A stretch of 64,000 nt of DNA, from contig ONFF01000002.1 of assembly GCA_900317055.1 (NCBI GenBank), positions 62,001-126,000 on the forward strand, in the 5' to 3' direction. How positions within the stretch are numbered: position 1 is the stretch's first letter; every line of letters starts with the position of its first letter. Source of the stretch: an uncultured Bacteroidales bacterium. Lineage in GTDB: Bacteria; Bacteroidota; Bacteroidia; Bacteroidales; F082. Made by a program: the position numbers and the translations under genes. Of this stretch, positions 44,811 through 53,030 are shown one piece after another. The notes beneath the pieces were generated by a model. It was not told the DNA's origin and did not search any database. It saw only the letters and a list, made by a program, of their open reading frames with translations.

Positions 44811-45689
44811 TTATTGTTTCTTCGAAGCATTGGTAATCTTTTGGCTTATCTCTCTTTCCATCTGTTCTGTCATACCCATTTTTGCAAGGTGTTCGCTAAT
44901 AGCAATTTTAGAAGCATGGACTTCTTCTTCTGTTAATTTCCTCATTTCAAAGCAGTTCTTATGAGAAGCATATTTAGCCAATTCGTCTCTTAATCTCACA
45001 TATTCAATAAAGGCCTTAGGCAAGTCAGCTGTAGTGATATTTATCTGAATACCATCTTGAATGATTGGAGCTTGAATAATTCTCGTACATTCTTTCAAAA
45101 ACGAAGCCTCTTTAATTCGCGACAAAAGATCAATTATCTTTTTCTCGGAATCTATTGCCATTGGATTACTCAACATCAAACTAAGATAATGCTGCATCGA
45201 ATCATGATGTCTGTTTAAATCCCTCTTTATACTAAATTCATCTTCTTCCCGGAGTGGTTCTTTATAATTATCGCTTGTTATTGTTTTCTGGATTCGAATA
45301 GTGGATGGCATTGCCGTATATCGCGTTAACGGTTCACAATCATCTTCAGTCAACACCTTAAGTTTATCATAAGGAATATCTACAAATGAAGCAACTTCAC
45401 ATATTCTACAACTCATTTCGTTGTATAGGGCAGAAACATGAGGTTCCCATAATTTAAAAACCTCAGCCTCTCTTTGTTTTCGTGGCAGAACTGATGTGAG
45501 CAAATAAATCAAATAACCAGCAATATAGCTAAGAGCTATGCTTAATAGCGTAGCGTTTATTGTTTCATAATTCTCAGCATGCCCCCATGCCGGCAGAATC
45601 TTAAAACCACAGCAACCTACTGCATAGAAACAAAGAGCCATTAAACTCCAGTGAAGCATTTTTGCTATTAGACCATATTTCCTTAACAT
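44811..45689 (-). CDS. Two-pass membrane protein, unknown function
   Basis: A 292-residue protein with two predicted transmembrane helices near the N-terminus (LHWSLMALCFYAVGCCGFKI at about 13-32 and LLSIALSYIAGYLIYLLTSV at about 48-67), followed by about 225 cytoplasmic, mainly helical residues. The layout (two TM helices plus soluble domain) is common in membrane partners of defence proteins. It is 18 bp upstream of the Abi_C HEPN gene and probably co-transcribed. No family was recognised. Confidence 0.65.
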   Translation of the reverse strand: MLRKYGLIAKMLHWSLMALCFYAVGCCGFKILPAWGHAENYETINATLLSIALSYIAGYLIYLLTSVLPRKQREAEVFKLWEPHVSALYNEMSCRICEVASFVDIPYDKLKVLTEDDCEPLTRYTAMPSTIRIQKTITSDNYKEPLREEDEFSIKRDLNRHHDSMQHYLSLMLSNPMAIDSEKKIIDLLSRIKEASFLKECTRIIQAPIIQDGIQINITTADLPKAFIEYVRLRDELAKYASHKNCFEMRKLTEEEVHASKIAISEHLAKMGMTEQMEREISQKITNASKKQ

Positions 45690-45756
45690 CGTTCTATAAT
45701 GCTAGAAATAAACAATAATCAAAGAATAATTAAACAATCTGCTTCCAATTTTTTCA

Positions 45757-45976
45757 TCACACCATTTTTTCCCGTTTATACATTTCGCTCAGCTCTAATA
45801 ATTCCATAAACATCCCCAGCCTCGGCTCTGCCAACTCTCCTGCATTTTTCAGTTTCCTATTCCGTTTCAAGAAATGATCTAACAATTTGCTAATACTTTG
45901 ACCGATTGGATGATTGGTTTCAAATGAAATCAACAATCTCCTGATATTTCCACAATAAAAGTTTGTCTTGTGTCAT
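45757..45976 (-). pseudogene. Small open frame interrupted by one frameshift
   Basis: From ATG 45976 the minus strand reads MTQDKLLLWKYQEIVDFI and then TGA (45920-45922). If one base is skipped (+1), it continues SFETNHPIGQSISKLLDHFL, then KRNRKLKNAGELAEPRLGMF to ...YKREKMV and a stop at 45757: a coherent 73-residue helical, basic protein. A GGTGGAGG sequence sits 6 bp upstream of the ATG. Either a decayed small gene, a base error, or a frameshifted gene; it is not recognised. Confidence 0.4.
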
Positions 45977-46049
45977 ATCACCTCCACCTTGTCCAAAACA
46001 AACACCCGCATAACTCCCAAATGCCTTTCATAATCTTTTCATCAATCTC

Positions 46050-47057
46050 TTATTTTTCGGCTGGAGCAGAATTAGTTGCATTATCAAGCGAATGTTTAGC
46101 ATCTGGCACCGGTGCTTTCATACCAAACAAGGAGAGATACTCTTTGTCTTTAACACACTGCTCTTTTGCTTTATCTAGAAGTGTTTGTGGTGTGATGTTT
46201 TGTTCCAGAATATTCCTTAAATCAGATAAGTTTCTATGTTTGGAGTGGTTCAAGGCCTTTAAAAAAGCCGTTAAAACTTCCTCTTTATTAAAAGATGATT
46301 CGTTATCTGATATTGCCTTACTAATATCTATTGTTGATTTAATAATGTCTCTTTTGAAAGCATTATCACAAGTATCATAGAATCTTCTTATCAATTCGGG
46401 TCTTATAATATCATCCTTAACAGCCTGATTACAAAAATGTTGGAAAAACACCAATATATAATTGTCATCATAATCGCCACCTATTTTTATTGTTATCATA
46501 CTATCCTCTATTTCTTTCTTTTCCTCCTTTTCATCTGACTTCAATTTCAAATAGGCTTCTCTCAATTTTGCAAAATCATGTTCTTTCAAATCCCTCGCCA
46601 AAAGCAGTTTTAACAAATTTGATATATCACGAGGTTCTAAAATTAACCTGTCAAGAAGAGCGCAGGTCTCTTCTTCGCGCAACTGCTGATACAAATCCTT
46701 AAGATTACTATGTATTTGCTTGTCAAGTTCCTCCGTTGCATTGGCAATCTGATCAACTGTTTTTTTCTTTTCATCTACAGTACTCACCATAGCCTCAACT
46801 TCCAGTTTTTTCTTTCTAATATACAAGCCGATGATTGCACCTCCAAAGGTTAATATTATTGCAATCAAGGCAAGCAACACATTTGTTGCCGAAAGCTGAT
46901 TAGCAATACTATCATTAGATGTTTCGACAATGTCATATAAAAGGTCGGTCTTCGTTCTAATTGTTTCAATCTGGCCTTGCAATGAATCAGCAATGTTATT
47001 CAATTCAGAAATATGCTCTTCCAAGTCACTAATATAAAGAGAATCTATCTTTGCCAT
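46050..47057 (-). CDS. Membrane-anchored coiled-coil protein, unknown
   Basis: A 335-residue protein: an N-terminal coiled-coil (about 5-50, LEEHISELNNIADSLQGQIE), one transmembrane helix (VLLALIAIILTFGGAIIGLYI at about 60-80), a second coiled-coil (about 85-135), then a helical domain and a disordered tail ending in NSAPAEK. No transporter or protease motif is visible. It is 15 bp downstream of the 80-residue gene that follows the radical SAM enzyme, in the same orientation, so it may be part of that operon, or may start the membrane protein/Abi_C group. Function unknown. Confidence 0.6.
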   Translation of the reverse strand: MAKIDSLYISDLEEHISELNNIADSLQGQIETIRTKTDLLYDIVETSNDSIANQLSATNVLLALIAIILTFGGAIIGLYIRKKKLEVEAMVSTVDEKKKTVDQIANATEELDKQIHSNLKDLYQQLREEETCALLDRLILEPRDISNLLKLLLARDLKEHDFAKLREAYLKLKSDEKEEKKEIEDSMITIKIGGDYDDNYILVFFQHFCNQAVKDDIIRPELIRRFYDTCDNAFKRDIIKSTIDISKAISDNESSFNKEEVLTAFLKALNHSKHRNLSDLRNILEQNITPQTLLDKAKEQCVKDKEYLSLFGMKAPVPDAKHSLDNATNSAPAEK

Positions 47058-47072
47058 GTATAGGATTGTTTG

Positions 47073-47315
47073 TTATAGTTTAGCGAATACAAAAAACACA
47101 CTCTTTAATATATCCTCATCCCCAAGCGGATCACACTTCCCATCTTTGCACGACAGCTCCACAGAACCAGACTCAACGGCATGGATCGAGCGCCATTGCC
47201 TAGCAGGGATATTCACCTCTACGTTGGGGCCATTGGGTGTTAGCACAATCGATTCCGTGCAGATTCGTTCAAGCTCGACATAAAACTCTTCTACCACATG
47301 ACCACGTAAGCACAC
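47073..47315 (-). CDS. Small 80-residue protein following the radical SAM gene
   Basis: Starts at a GTG (47315), 29 bp after the radical SAM stop; upstream in-frame codons continue without ATG, so the true start is uncertain. The sequence holds VEEFYVELERICTESIVL, then NVEVNIPARQWRSIHAVES and VELSCKDGKCDPLGD, a mixed beta/alpha pattern with two close cysteines. It is not recognised. Its place in the operon suggests a role with the modified peptide, such as leader binding, immunity or partner of the membrane protein; this is inference from position only. Confidence 0.5.
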   Translation of the reverse strand: MCLRGHVVEEFYVELERICTESIVLTPNGPNVEVNIPARQWRSIHAVESGSVELSCKDGKCDPLGDEDILKSVFFVFAKL

Positions 47316-47344
47316 TACGGTTTCTGTTTTTTTTGTAATCCTTT

Positions 47345-48814
47345 TTAATTCAGTTTGTTGTGTAATGTTACATCGTATAGTTTTTCAGCAATATGTTTTT
47401 TCAATCGGGCAACTTCGCAGAAAAAGCCATTTACTTGCAACGGATCAGCATCTTTATTTTCATTAGCATTACGCACCAAACAAGGAATGCAGTAATCAAT
47501 AAAATTACAAGAATTACACTTCACAAAATCTTTCCATTTCAAATTTCTTAATTCAATTGCCTTTTCAGAATGATACCAAATATCTCTTAAAGAAGACTCG
47601 TTTATATTTCCAAGAATACAGCATTCCCAACCTGCACACGGAAATACGTTACCCCGAACATCCACACATAATGATGAACCGCAAACTCCGCAAATATAAT
47701 CGTCTTGAGAACGCAACTTGTTGCTTTTAACTTCTTCAACTAAAGCATTATATGATAATGGATTGCTCAACTCTTCCATCAACAATGACTCAATATCATC
47801 CATTTGAAGGCGATATTGCAGATTTGAGGTAGAGCCGTCGCACCTTCCGATGATAACATAATCCGCACTTACTGGAATTCCGACCTTTTCCCCAAAAACT
47901 TTAACTTCATCGAAATAATTAAAGTTTTGTTTCATTATAGGACAACTTATTTGCACGGGAATGTGATGTTGAGCAAGCCATAATATGGATTGAATGGTTT
48001 TCTTGCAACTTCCATCAACACCGGTAATTGCATCATGTACTGACTCATTTATCGAATATAATGATGCTTGAACGCTGAGCAATGGATTAGAAGCCATCTC
48101 TATGACAGTATCCTCATCCAAATAAGTCAAATTGCTCAAAACATTAACAGACAAATCGCTTTCTTTGCACAATGACAAGATTTTAATAAAATCTGGATGT
48201 AACATAGGCTCTCCGCCACTCAATGTAACGTGTAGGATGTTCATATCGTTGCATTGACCAATAATTTTTTTGATCATTTCAAATGACATTGTACCCGTCT
48301 TAATCTCTTGAGGTAAATAGCAATGGACACACCTCTCATTGCATGCTGCTGCTATTTCTATATGAACACTGGTCGGGAACGGGGTATCACCAAAATACTG
48401 ATGAAAAAAAGCTTGGGTAGAAATGTCATTGCTTCTGATATTACAAGAAGAAGATTTCGAATTGTAATAATGATTATCTCCTAACAATGAACCATCTGGA
48501 TTACAAACAACATCTCCCTCTTTTTTTAATAAAAACCCCTCATTTACTAATTGTTCGAAAAACTCAATAATATCATCAACCAATGAATCATATTCAATTC
48601 CCACAAATCTCTTCATTGCAATTTCTGCAATCTCCTCTGCTGTCATCAATTTCTTTCCAAGAGAATCCAAAATAATTGCACCACTTTGAGATAATACTTT
48701 ATCACCAACAATCGGGACATCTGGTTGTCTATAACCAAAATTCCTATTGTCTGTCAAATACCCAAAATCACCAAAATTCCTAAATAATATAGTTGGCCGA
48801 CGTTGATAATGCAT
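47345..48814 (-). CDS. Radical SAM/SPASM peptide maturase with N-terminal PqqD-like domain
   Basis: A 489-residue enzyme with three parts. Residues 1-100 resemble a PqqD/RRE peptide-binding domain (GAIILDSLGKKLMTAEEIAE, FFEQLVNEGFLLKKEG). The radical SAM core starts near 155 with the cluster motif CNERCVHCYLP (CxxxCxxC), followed by LSGGEPMLHPDF. The C-terminal SPASM region (about 380-470) has CGVCGSSLC, FPCAGWECC and KCNSCNFIDYCIPC, enough cysteines for two auxiliary iron-sulphur clusters. Such enzymes install thioether or carbon-carbon crosslinks in ribosomal peptides. The putative precursor lies just upstream, separated by a hairpin. Product type cannot be read from the sequence. Confidence 0.9.
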   Translation of the reverse strand: MHYQRRPTILFRNFGDFGYLTDNRNFGYRQPDVPIVGDKVLSQSGAIILDSLGKKLMTAEEIAEIAMKRFVGIEYDSLVDDIIEFFEQLVNEGFLLKKEGDVVCNPDGSLLGDNHYYNSKSSSCNIRSNDISTQAFFHQYFGDTPFPTSVHIEIAAACNERCVHCYLPQEIKTGTMSFEMIKKIIGQCNDMNILHVTLSGGEPMLHPDFIKILSLCKESDLSVNVLSNLTYLDEDTVIEMASNPLLSVQASLYSINESVHDAITGVDGSCKKTIQSILWLAQHHIPVQISCPIMKQNFNYFDEVKVFGEKVGIPVSADYVIIGRCDGSTSNLQYRLQMDDIESLLMEELSNPLSYNALVEEVKSNKLRSQDDYICGVCGSSLCVDVRGNVFPCAGWECCILGNINESSLRDIWYHSEKAIELRNLKWKDFVKCNSCNFIDYCIPCLVRNANENKDADPLQVNGFFCEVARLKKHIAEKLYDVTLHNKLN

Positions 48815-48835
48815 ATTTATATTTGTTTGTAAAAC

Positions 48836-48870
48836 AGAACTGTTAAGCGGTAAAGCAGCCTAACAGTTCT
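48836..48870 (-). terminator. Hairpin between RiPP precursor and maturase (partial terminator)
   Basis: AGAACTGTTA (48836-48845) pairs perfectly with TAACAGTTCT (48861-48870), a 10-bp stem with a 15-nt loop, followed on the minus strand by GTTTTAC. It lies 14 bp after the precursor stop and about 20 bp before the maturase start, the usual place for a hairpin that makes precursor mRNA more abundant than maturase mRNA. Confidence 0.65.
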
Positions 48871-48883
48871 GATAGATAAAGCA

Positions 48884-49006
48884 TTAATTGCTTCCTCTTG
48901 GTTTAGGAGGATTGCACGGACGTCCACAAGGTTTGCTGTTTGGTCTGCAATCTGCTTTTTGAGTAGTGCTTTCAGCCAACACGATCGGTTTTTGATAATT
49001 AACCAT
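48884..49006 (-). CDS. Putative RiPP precursor peptide, 40 residues, Cys/Pro-rich core
   Basis: ATG 49006 opens a 40-residue peptide. The leader MVNYQKPIVLAES has the YxKPxVxA-like look of precursors that feed PqqD-containing radical SAM enzymes. The C-terminal half contains Cys20, Cys27 and Cys31 among prolines and basic residues, ending CGRPCNPPKPRGSN, with a CxxxC spacing between the last two. It is 70 bp upstream of the radical SAM/SPASM gene, with a hairpin between. A -7 box (TATTTTTG, minus strand) at 49114-49121 gives a leader of about 100 nt. A longer in-frame extension to 49231 exists but covers the promoter and is low complexity, so it is rejected. Confidence 0.75.
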   Translation of the reverse strand: MVNYQKPIVLAESTTQKADCRPNSKPCGRPCNPPKPRGSN

Positions 49007-49113
49007 AATTTCTATGATATTATAATCAACAATTTCCGGGTTCACTTCACTAATAACAATCCCTTTGGTCGAACCCAATAACCTACAGAATTTGTCGGTG
49101 TCAGTTTTGAACG

Positions 49114-49121
49114 CAAAAATA
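49114..49121 (-). promoter_or_regulatory. -7 box of the RiPP operon
   Basis: TATTTTTG on the minus strand, about 108 bp upstream of the precursor ATG. It supports transcription starting inside the longer reading frame, and so the short precursor. Confidence 0.55.
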
Positions 49122-49330
49122 CAAACAAATTCTATATACCGCAAGTGAGGTATAATTAATTCAATAAATATATCCCCACCCGGGCTCCTCCCACCCTTCA
49201 CTGGGCTGGGTGCGCGGGCCACGGCCGACATGGGGGAGGGGCGCCCGCCATGTGCGGAAGGCCCTTGATGTCGGTCTTGAACTTTTGGTCCTTTTCTTTC
49301 AAGAGAAAAGGACAGAAAAACTCACCTTAC
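49122..49330. other. GC-rich spacer with hairpins
   Basis: A GC-rich stretch (CCCACCCGGGCTCC, GGGGCGCCCGCC, about 49175-49260) stands out from the AT-rich surroundings and is followed by the hairpin GTCCTTTTCTttcaAGAGAAAAGGAC (49289-49314), terminator-like. No gene seen. Confidence 0.5.
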
Positions 49331-49592
49331 CTCCACCAAACAATCATTCTTAGCAAACATCCTCCCATATTGAGGGACAAGCATAGAGGTATCAACAGGA
49401 TTCCCTTTGACTCACTCAATAACCGCCTTCGGCAAATTCACTCCCGCCTCATAACTGAATGGTAAACCGCCGCCAAAACGGAGATTCGATTGATGGGCAA
49501 ATAGGCAGAAGAACGTTGAAAGAAAACCCTTCACCTCCTTGCGAGCGCGATGAAACAGGACATTTATGTATGGTTTACCTCAGATTTGTTTC
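49331..49592 (-). pseudogene. 3' stump of an ATP-grasp gene (copy A3)
   Basis: Same stump as copies A1 and A2: minus-strand LRFGGGLPFSYEAGVNLPKA, a TGA in place of the conserved tryptophan codon, then the GNPVDTSMLVPQYGRMFAKN end. It ends at its high-coordinate side in the AGATTT element (49561-49592). It separates the RiPP module from the Abi_2 gene. Confidence 0.75.
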
Positions 49593-49664
49593 TATACCCC
49601 AAAAAAACAACCTCCCAAAAACCAAACAACACTAAAATAAACATTTAGAACTAGCTGATTTTCA

Positions 49665-50384
49665 TCATTTCATTATCTCTTCAGTCTTGTCAATCTCCAA
49701 GCACACACTATCTAGCGACTCATTTCTCAACGAAACCATAATTTCCGGGTTAATCCACGAAAGAAAATCATTTATTTTCGCATACATCTCCTTAACGTAT
49801 GTCATATCGAACACTTTATTCGAAAAACACAACGGCTCATTATGGCTCACCCTATTGCGTAGCATTCTGATTTCCTGAATCATTGTGTTCACTTCCTTTC
49901 GACCATACCCCACGGGCAAGTTTTTGAAAATCTGGCATGGAACACCTTTCAACAATGCATAATGATGTGTCTCATACAAACTGTTCCAAAAACCAAGATT
50001 CAACTCTGCTATGACTCTTCCTGCTGTCACATTACGTTTTTTTCCTAATAGTGTATGCTCCGAACGTTCTACTTCTCTCTTTAAAAAATCATTTACCACC
50101 ACTTTTCCCGTTTTTTTCGCTTTGTGAGTCAAGCTAGAATCTGACATGAACCCTGTTTTCTGATTAATAATCCACTGTACGTCACCAAAATGAGCAGCAA
50201 TTGCATAATGCAACTGGTTACGCAATACCACCTCGAAAAAACTTAACAAAGGCTGAAATGACTGTGCTATTCTTGCATTTGCATAATACATCTTTTGTGC
50301 TTTCCGTTTATCACCATTTGCTGCTTTAACATATCGTGAAACACGAGCATTAGAATATATTTTCGAAAATTTTTTGTAATTCAT
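49665..50384 (-). CDS. Abi_2-family (AbiD/AbiF-like) HEPN protein
   Basis: A 239-residue protein of the Abi_2/AbiD-F type: ANARIAQSFQPLLSFFEVVL with LRNQLHYAIAAHFG near residue 60, GRVIAELNLGFWNSLYE near 125, and IREIRMLRNRVSHNEPL near 190. The RNRVSH stretch fits the HEPN Rx4-6H RNase motif. Family members abort phage infection or act in toxin-antitoxin-like settings, probably by RNA cleavage. It stands alone, bounded by an ATP-grasp stump on one side and a divergent small RNA candidate on the other; no antitoxin gene adjoins it. Confidence 0.85.
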   Translation of the reverse strand: MNYKKFSKIYSNARVSRYVKAANGDKRKAQKMYYANARIAQSFQPLLSFFEVVLRNQLHYAIAAHFGDVQWIINQKTGFMSDSSLTHKAKKTGKVVVNDFLKREVERSEHTLLGKKRNVTAGRVIAELNLGFWNSLYETHHYALLKGVPCQIFKNLPVGYGRKEVNTMIQEIRMLRNRVSHNEPLCFSNKVFDMTYVKEMYAKINDFLSWINPEIMVSLRNESLDSVCLEIDKTEEIMK

Positions 50385-50406
50385 GTCGGTATATCAAAAA
50401 AATATG

Positions 50407-50509
50407 TACTTTTGCTGCCGTAATGCTTGGTCAAGCCTCTGCATCACCTGCACGTAACCAAGTCTCCGAATACCCGCTGCTTTTTTAAAGTTGGCGGGTT
50501 TTTTACTTT
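50407..50509 (+). ncRNA. Candidate small RNA with own promoter and terminator
   Basis: A plus-strand -7 box TACTTTTG (50407-50414) is followed by about 90 nt that fold well: CTTGGT (about 50426) pairs with ACCAAG (about 50457), enclosing a UGCA...UGCA helix, and then an intrinsic terminator ACCCGC...GCGGGT with TTTTTT (50472-50504). There is no open frame of useful length. The ATG of the divergent Abi_2 gene is 23 bp to the left of the -7 box. It may be a stand-alone sRNA; whether it belongs to a known Bacteroidales RNA family needs a covariance search. Confidence 0.55.
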
Positions 50510-50915
50510 ACATCGATTGCAGAGCTTTTGCTTCCCCTAAAAAGCCCGCCCAAAACATCCAGGCAAGGCCCCCATCTTTCAACTCTGACTCTAAACTCTA
50601 CACTCTCAACTAAACTCCAAGGCCGTCCGATATGAACCAGCCGCTTACGATTTATATCAGATTCATGTCAGATTTAACTACGTTGAATGCAGAGCATTTG
50701 TTTCCAAAAAAACGCGAGCCTGCGAGCCAAAATTTATAACAGATTTATGGAAGATTTGTTTCCAAATAAACCACATCATTTTCTTCTTCTCAAACACGGA
50801 TTCCCCCGATTCCCACGGATTTTTGCGACCACGTCGCAAAACCCATCCGTCCTATCCGTGCAAATCCGTGTTCAAAAAACACAACATCCGTGTTCAAATA
50901 CCACCGTGTTCTTCC
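50510..50915. repeat. Composite repeat spacer (elements F, D, B, B, C)
   Basis: Holds GCAGAGCTTTTGCTTCC...AAGCCCGCCC...CAGGCAAGG (50518-50575, as at 32070-32125); ACTCTAAACTCTACACTCTC (50585-50612); AGGCCGTCCGAT...ACCAGCCGC into CGATTTATATCAGATTCATG (50615-50678); another TTTATAACAGATTTATGGAA element (50731-50763); the hairpin TTTTGCGAC/GTCGCAAAA (50821-50841); and CCGTGCAAATCCGTGTTCAA (50843-50915). No gene seen. Confidence 0.75.
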
Positions 50916-51353
50916 TCAAATCACCTCCCCAGCATACTCCATCTTCTTCCCCAACACCGTGCAAAAAATCATCTTTATGTCTATAATGAAAGAATAATGC
51001 CGATAATAATAACAATTGAGCCGCACCTTATCAGGATAGATTACCGTGTCGTTATACTCCACAGCTATGTCCTGTGGGTCGCGGGTGTCGCCTTCTTTCT
51101 GCTTCTGAGCCACATACTCGGCTATCATTTCGTCTTCGTGCCTATATTTTAGAGTGCCTGGGCCCGTAATCCCTGGCCTCAACTTCAACACATTTCTGTC
51201 GTCACCTTCCAGCTTGTCGGCATAGCCAGGCATATCGGGGCGGGCACCTACGAAGCTCATGTTGCCGATGAGCACTGCCTACAAGAAATGCAGGCCAAGG
51301 AAGGACATGATGCGGTCGAAGAAGTATTTGAAGGACATATTGATGGTATGCAT
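50916..51353 (-). pseudogene. Internally deleted WcaJ-like sugar transferase (copy S2)
   Basis: From ATG 51353 the minus strand encodes the normal N-terminus of a sugar transferase (MHTINMSFKYFFDRIMSFLG), then a stop at about 51279, and continues in the same frame with VLIGNMSFVGARPDMPGYAD and LRPGITGPGTLKYRHEDEM to the C-terminus at 50916. The roughly 60-70 residues between, which hold the membrane helix end and the catalytic DE-containing segment, are gone. The C-terminal 70 residues match stump S1 at 34421-34665. Confidence 0.85.
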
Positions 51354-51359
51354 TAATGA

Positions 51360-53030
51360 TTATTCGACATTTTTACAATAAACCCTTCCCAAAAAATCAG
51401 GAAACAAATCGGTTTCATAGTATTTATGCGCCAGAATCCTCAAATAATCGAAGCCGGCCGCATCTGTTCTATAAGCTATCGAATTATAGGGTTTGTAATA
51501 TGCTGAGCGAAACCCTTCCATGGTTTTAGGAAGCTTTATGCTGGTTTGAACCGACAATTCATCATAAAGCCGATGTTCAAACAAACACTGTTCTATGTCA
51601 TACTCTTCTTGAATAGGGAAAGCTATCTGCAGGTTAACCTTAGATTCTTCAACCACTTCCCAGAATCTGGTATAGAGGGGTTCCAAGCCCATATAGGATA
51701 TCAACTCGAACAAGACGACGATCAACAATGAAGAATCACAACAATAGTCATCCGACTTCTTATAAAGACTCTTTGCCAACGCCATACGATTCCCCGTCAG
51801 TTCGGGCCACATCTTTTTGTTTTGGTATTGTTTAATCAAATTGGCTACAGTTTCATAGACAAACATGGTCATGCATTTACCATCTTCTTTCTCGTGATCT
51901 CGCATCAAAAACAAAAACACCAATTGTATGGGGATAGAATGCGTATCCAACAGCGGCATCTTAAACCCTGTATTGTTATTGATGATTTCTCTGACAATGG
52001 TTTTCTGAAGACGTATGTCATCTTCTTTTATGCCAAAGTATTCAGTGGTAAAGAAGTAGTACATCAAGTCGCCAAGAAAATCAAAACAACGTAACGGATA
52101 GAAAATGTATTCCGTATCAGAAGGCTTGAAGGAATAGAAACTCTTTTTAAACCCTGTCGCATCAATTATTTTGTTCAAATAAGCTTCATAGATACTTAAT
52201 TGTTGGGTAACCAAAGGCCGATACAATTCAATAATTCTCTTTTTCTTCTCCAATTTGTTTCGCAATATCCAGGCCCAGGTTTTCAACACTATGGTATCCA
52301 TACAATACTTTGCTGGATACAGATTGTCGGCTTGGATGGAATAGCAATAAACCAAAGCACCAATTAGGCGAATGGTGGCAAAAAAGTTGGTTTCGGTTCG
52401 GGTTGATGGTTTTTGGCCTTCTAATTTTGAAATTTGAAGATTGACCAATTGAACTATGTCAGAATAATCATTTCCTTCCGAATCCAACAACACTAAAGCC
52501 CTCTTGAGAAGACGGTAACTGTCTTCGTCGGTCAATAGGGTTTCCTCAAATAAATATTTGGAAAACAACTCGGTTAGTTTATTGATATCCCATCGCTCAA
52601 AATTTCCATCAGGGAAAAACCGTTCAACAAAACCATCCAACGTCGGTCTTGCGTTTTCGTCAACGGTTCCATTATGCGCATATACAAACCGACGAACATA
52701 ATCCTTCAACCCAGGTATGGATGCGTCTCGAAAAGGGGTGTTAACCGATGCCGTCAAAGACTCTATCAAACCATCCGGTTCACTTAAAGTCCTATCTGTA
52801 ATATCATGAGCGCTAAAACCTTTTAATTCGAAAAAGAATAGCGTTGGCTTTCCTTTGACTTTTTTTGTGGCGACCACATCCCTTCCATATTGGGACCGAC
52901 CTTTCGACTGCTTAGGCGTGGAGAGAATCCGAAATCCCATCCTTTCCAAAAGCAAAGGAAAAATATAGTCCAACTCGCCGTCTTCTTTCAAGGAAGCCAC
53001 ATACTCCTTAATGATTTCCTTCCGTAACAT
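51360..53030 (-). CDS. PD-(D/E)XK nuclease-like protein with long helical C-terminus
   Basis: A protein of 556 residues from ATG 53030. The N-terminus looks like a restriction-endonuclease fold: YIFPLLLERMGFRILSTP, then YGRDVVATKK and the strand PTLFFFELKG, giving the D...ExK active-site pattern of Mrr-like/PD-(D/E)XK nucleases. The remaining about 400 residues are helical and not recognised. It is the last gene of a four-gene operon and overlaps the preceding gene by 23 bp, so its translation is coupled. The TTG frame extension to 53054 is not used. A nuclease effector in a defence system is the most likely role; the target is unknown. Confidence 0.65.
   Translation of the reverse strand: MLRKEIIKEYVASLKEDGELDYIFPLLLERMGFRILSTPKQSKGRSQYGRDVVATKKVKGKPTLFFFELKGFSAHDITDRTLSEPDGLIESLTASVNTPFRDASIPGLKDYVRRFVYAHNGTVDENARPTLDGFVERFFPDGNFERWDINKLTELFSKYLFEETLLTDEDSYRLLKRALVLLDSEGNDYSDIVQLVNLQISKLEGQKPSTRTETNFFATIRLIGALVYCYSIQADNLYPAKYCMDTIVLKTWAWILRNKLEKKKRIIELYRPLVTQQLSIYEAYLNKIIDATGFKKSFYSFKPSDTEYIFYPLRCFDFLGDLMYYFFTTEYFGIKEDDIRLQKTIVREIINNNTGFKMPLLDTHSIPIQLVFLFLMRDHEKEDGKCMTMFVYETVANLIKQYQNKKMWPELTGNRMALAKSLYKKSDDYCCDSSLLIVVLFELISYMGLEPLYTRFWEVVEESKVNLQIAFPIQEEYDIEQCLFEHRLYDELSVQTSIKLPKTMEGFRSAYYKPYNSIAYRTDAAGFDYLRILAHKYYETDLFPDFLGRVYCKNVE

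Noticed and set aside
48884..49231. 115-residue start for the RiPP precursor
   Set aside because: The extra 75 codons cover the -7 box and a GC-rich spacer, and do not look like coding sequence.
50421..50509. SRP RNA, 6S RNA or tRNA
   Set aside because: The conserved SRP tetraloop and GGAAG stretch are absent, the length is too short for 6S, and no cloverleaf or TpsiC arm is seen.
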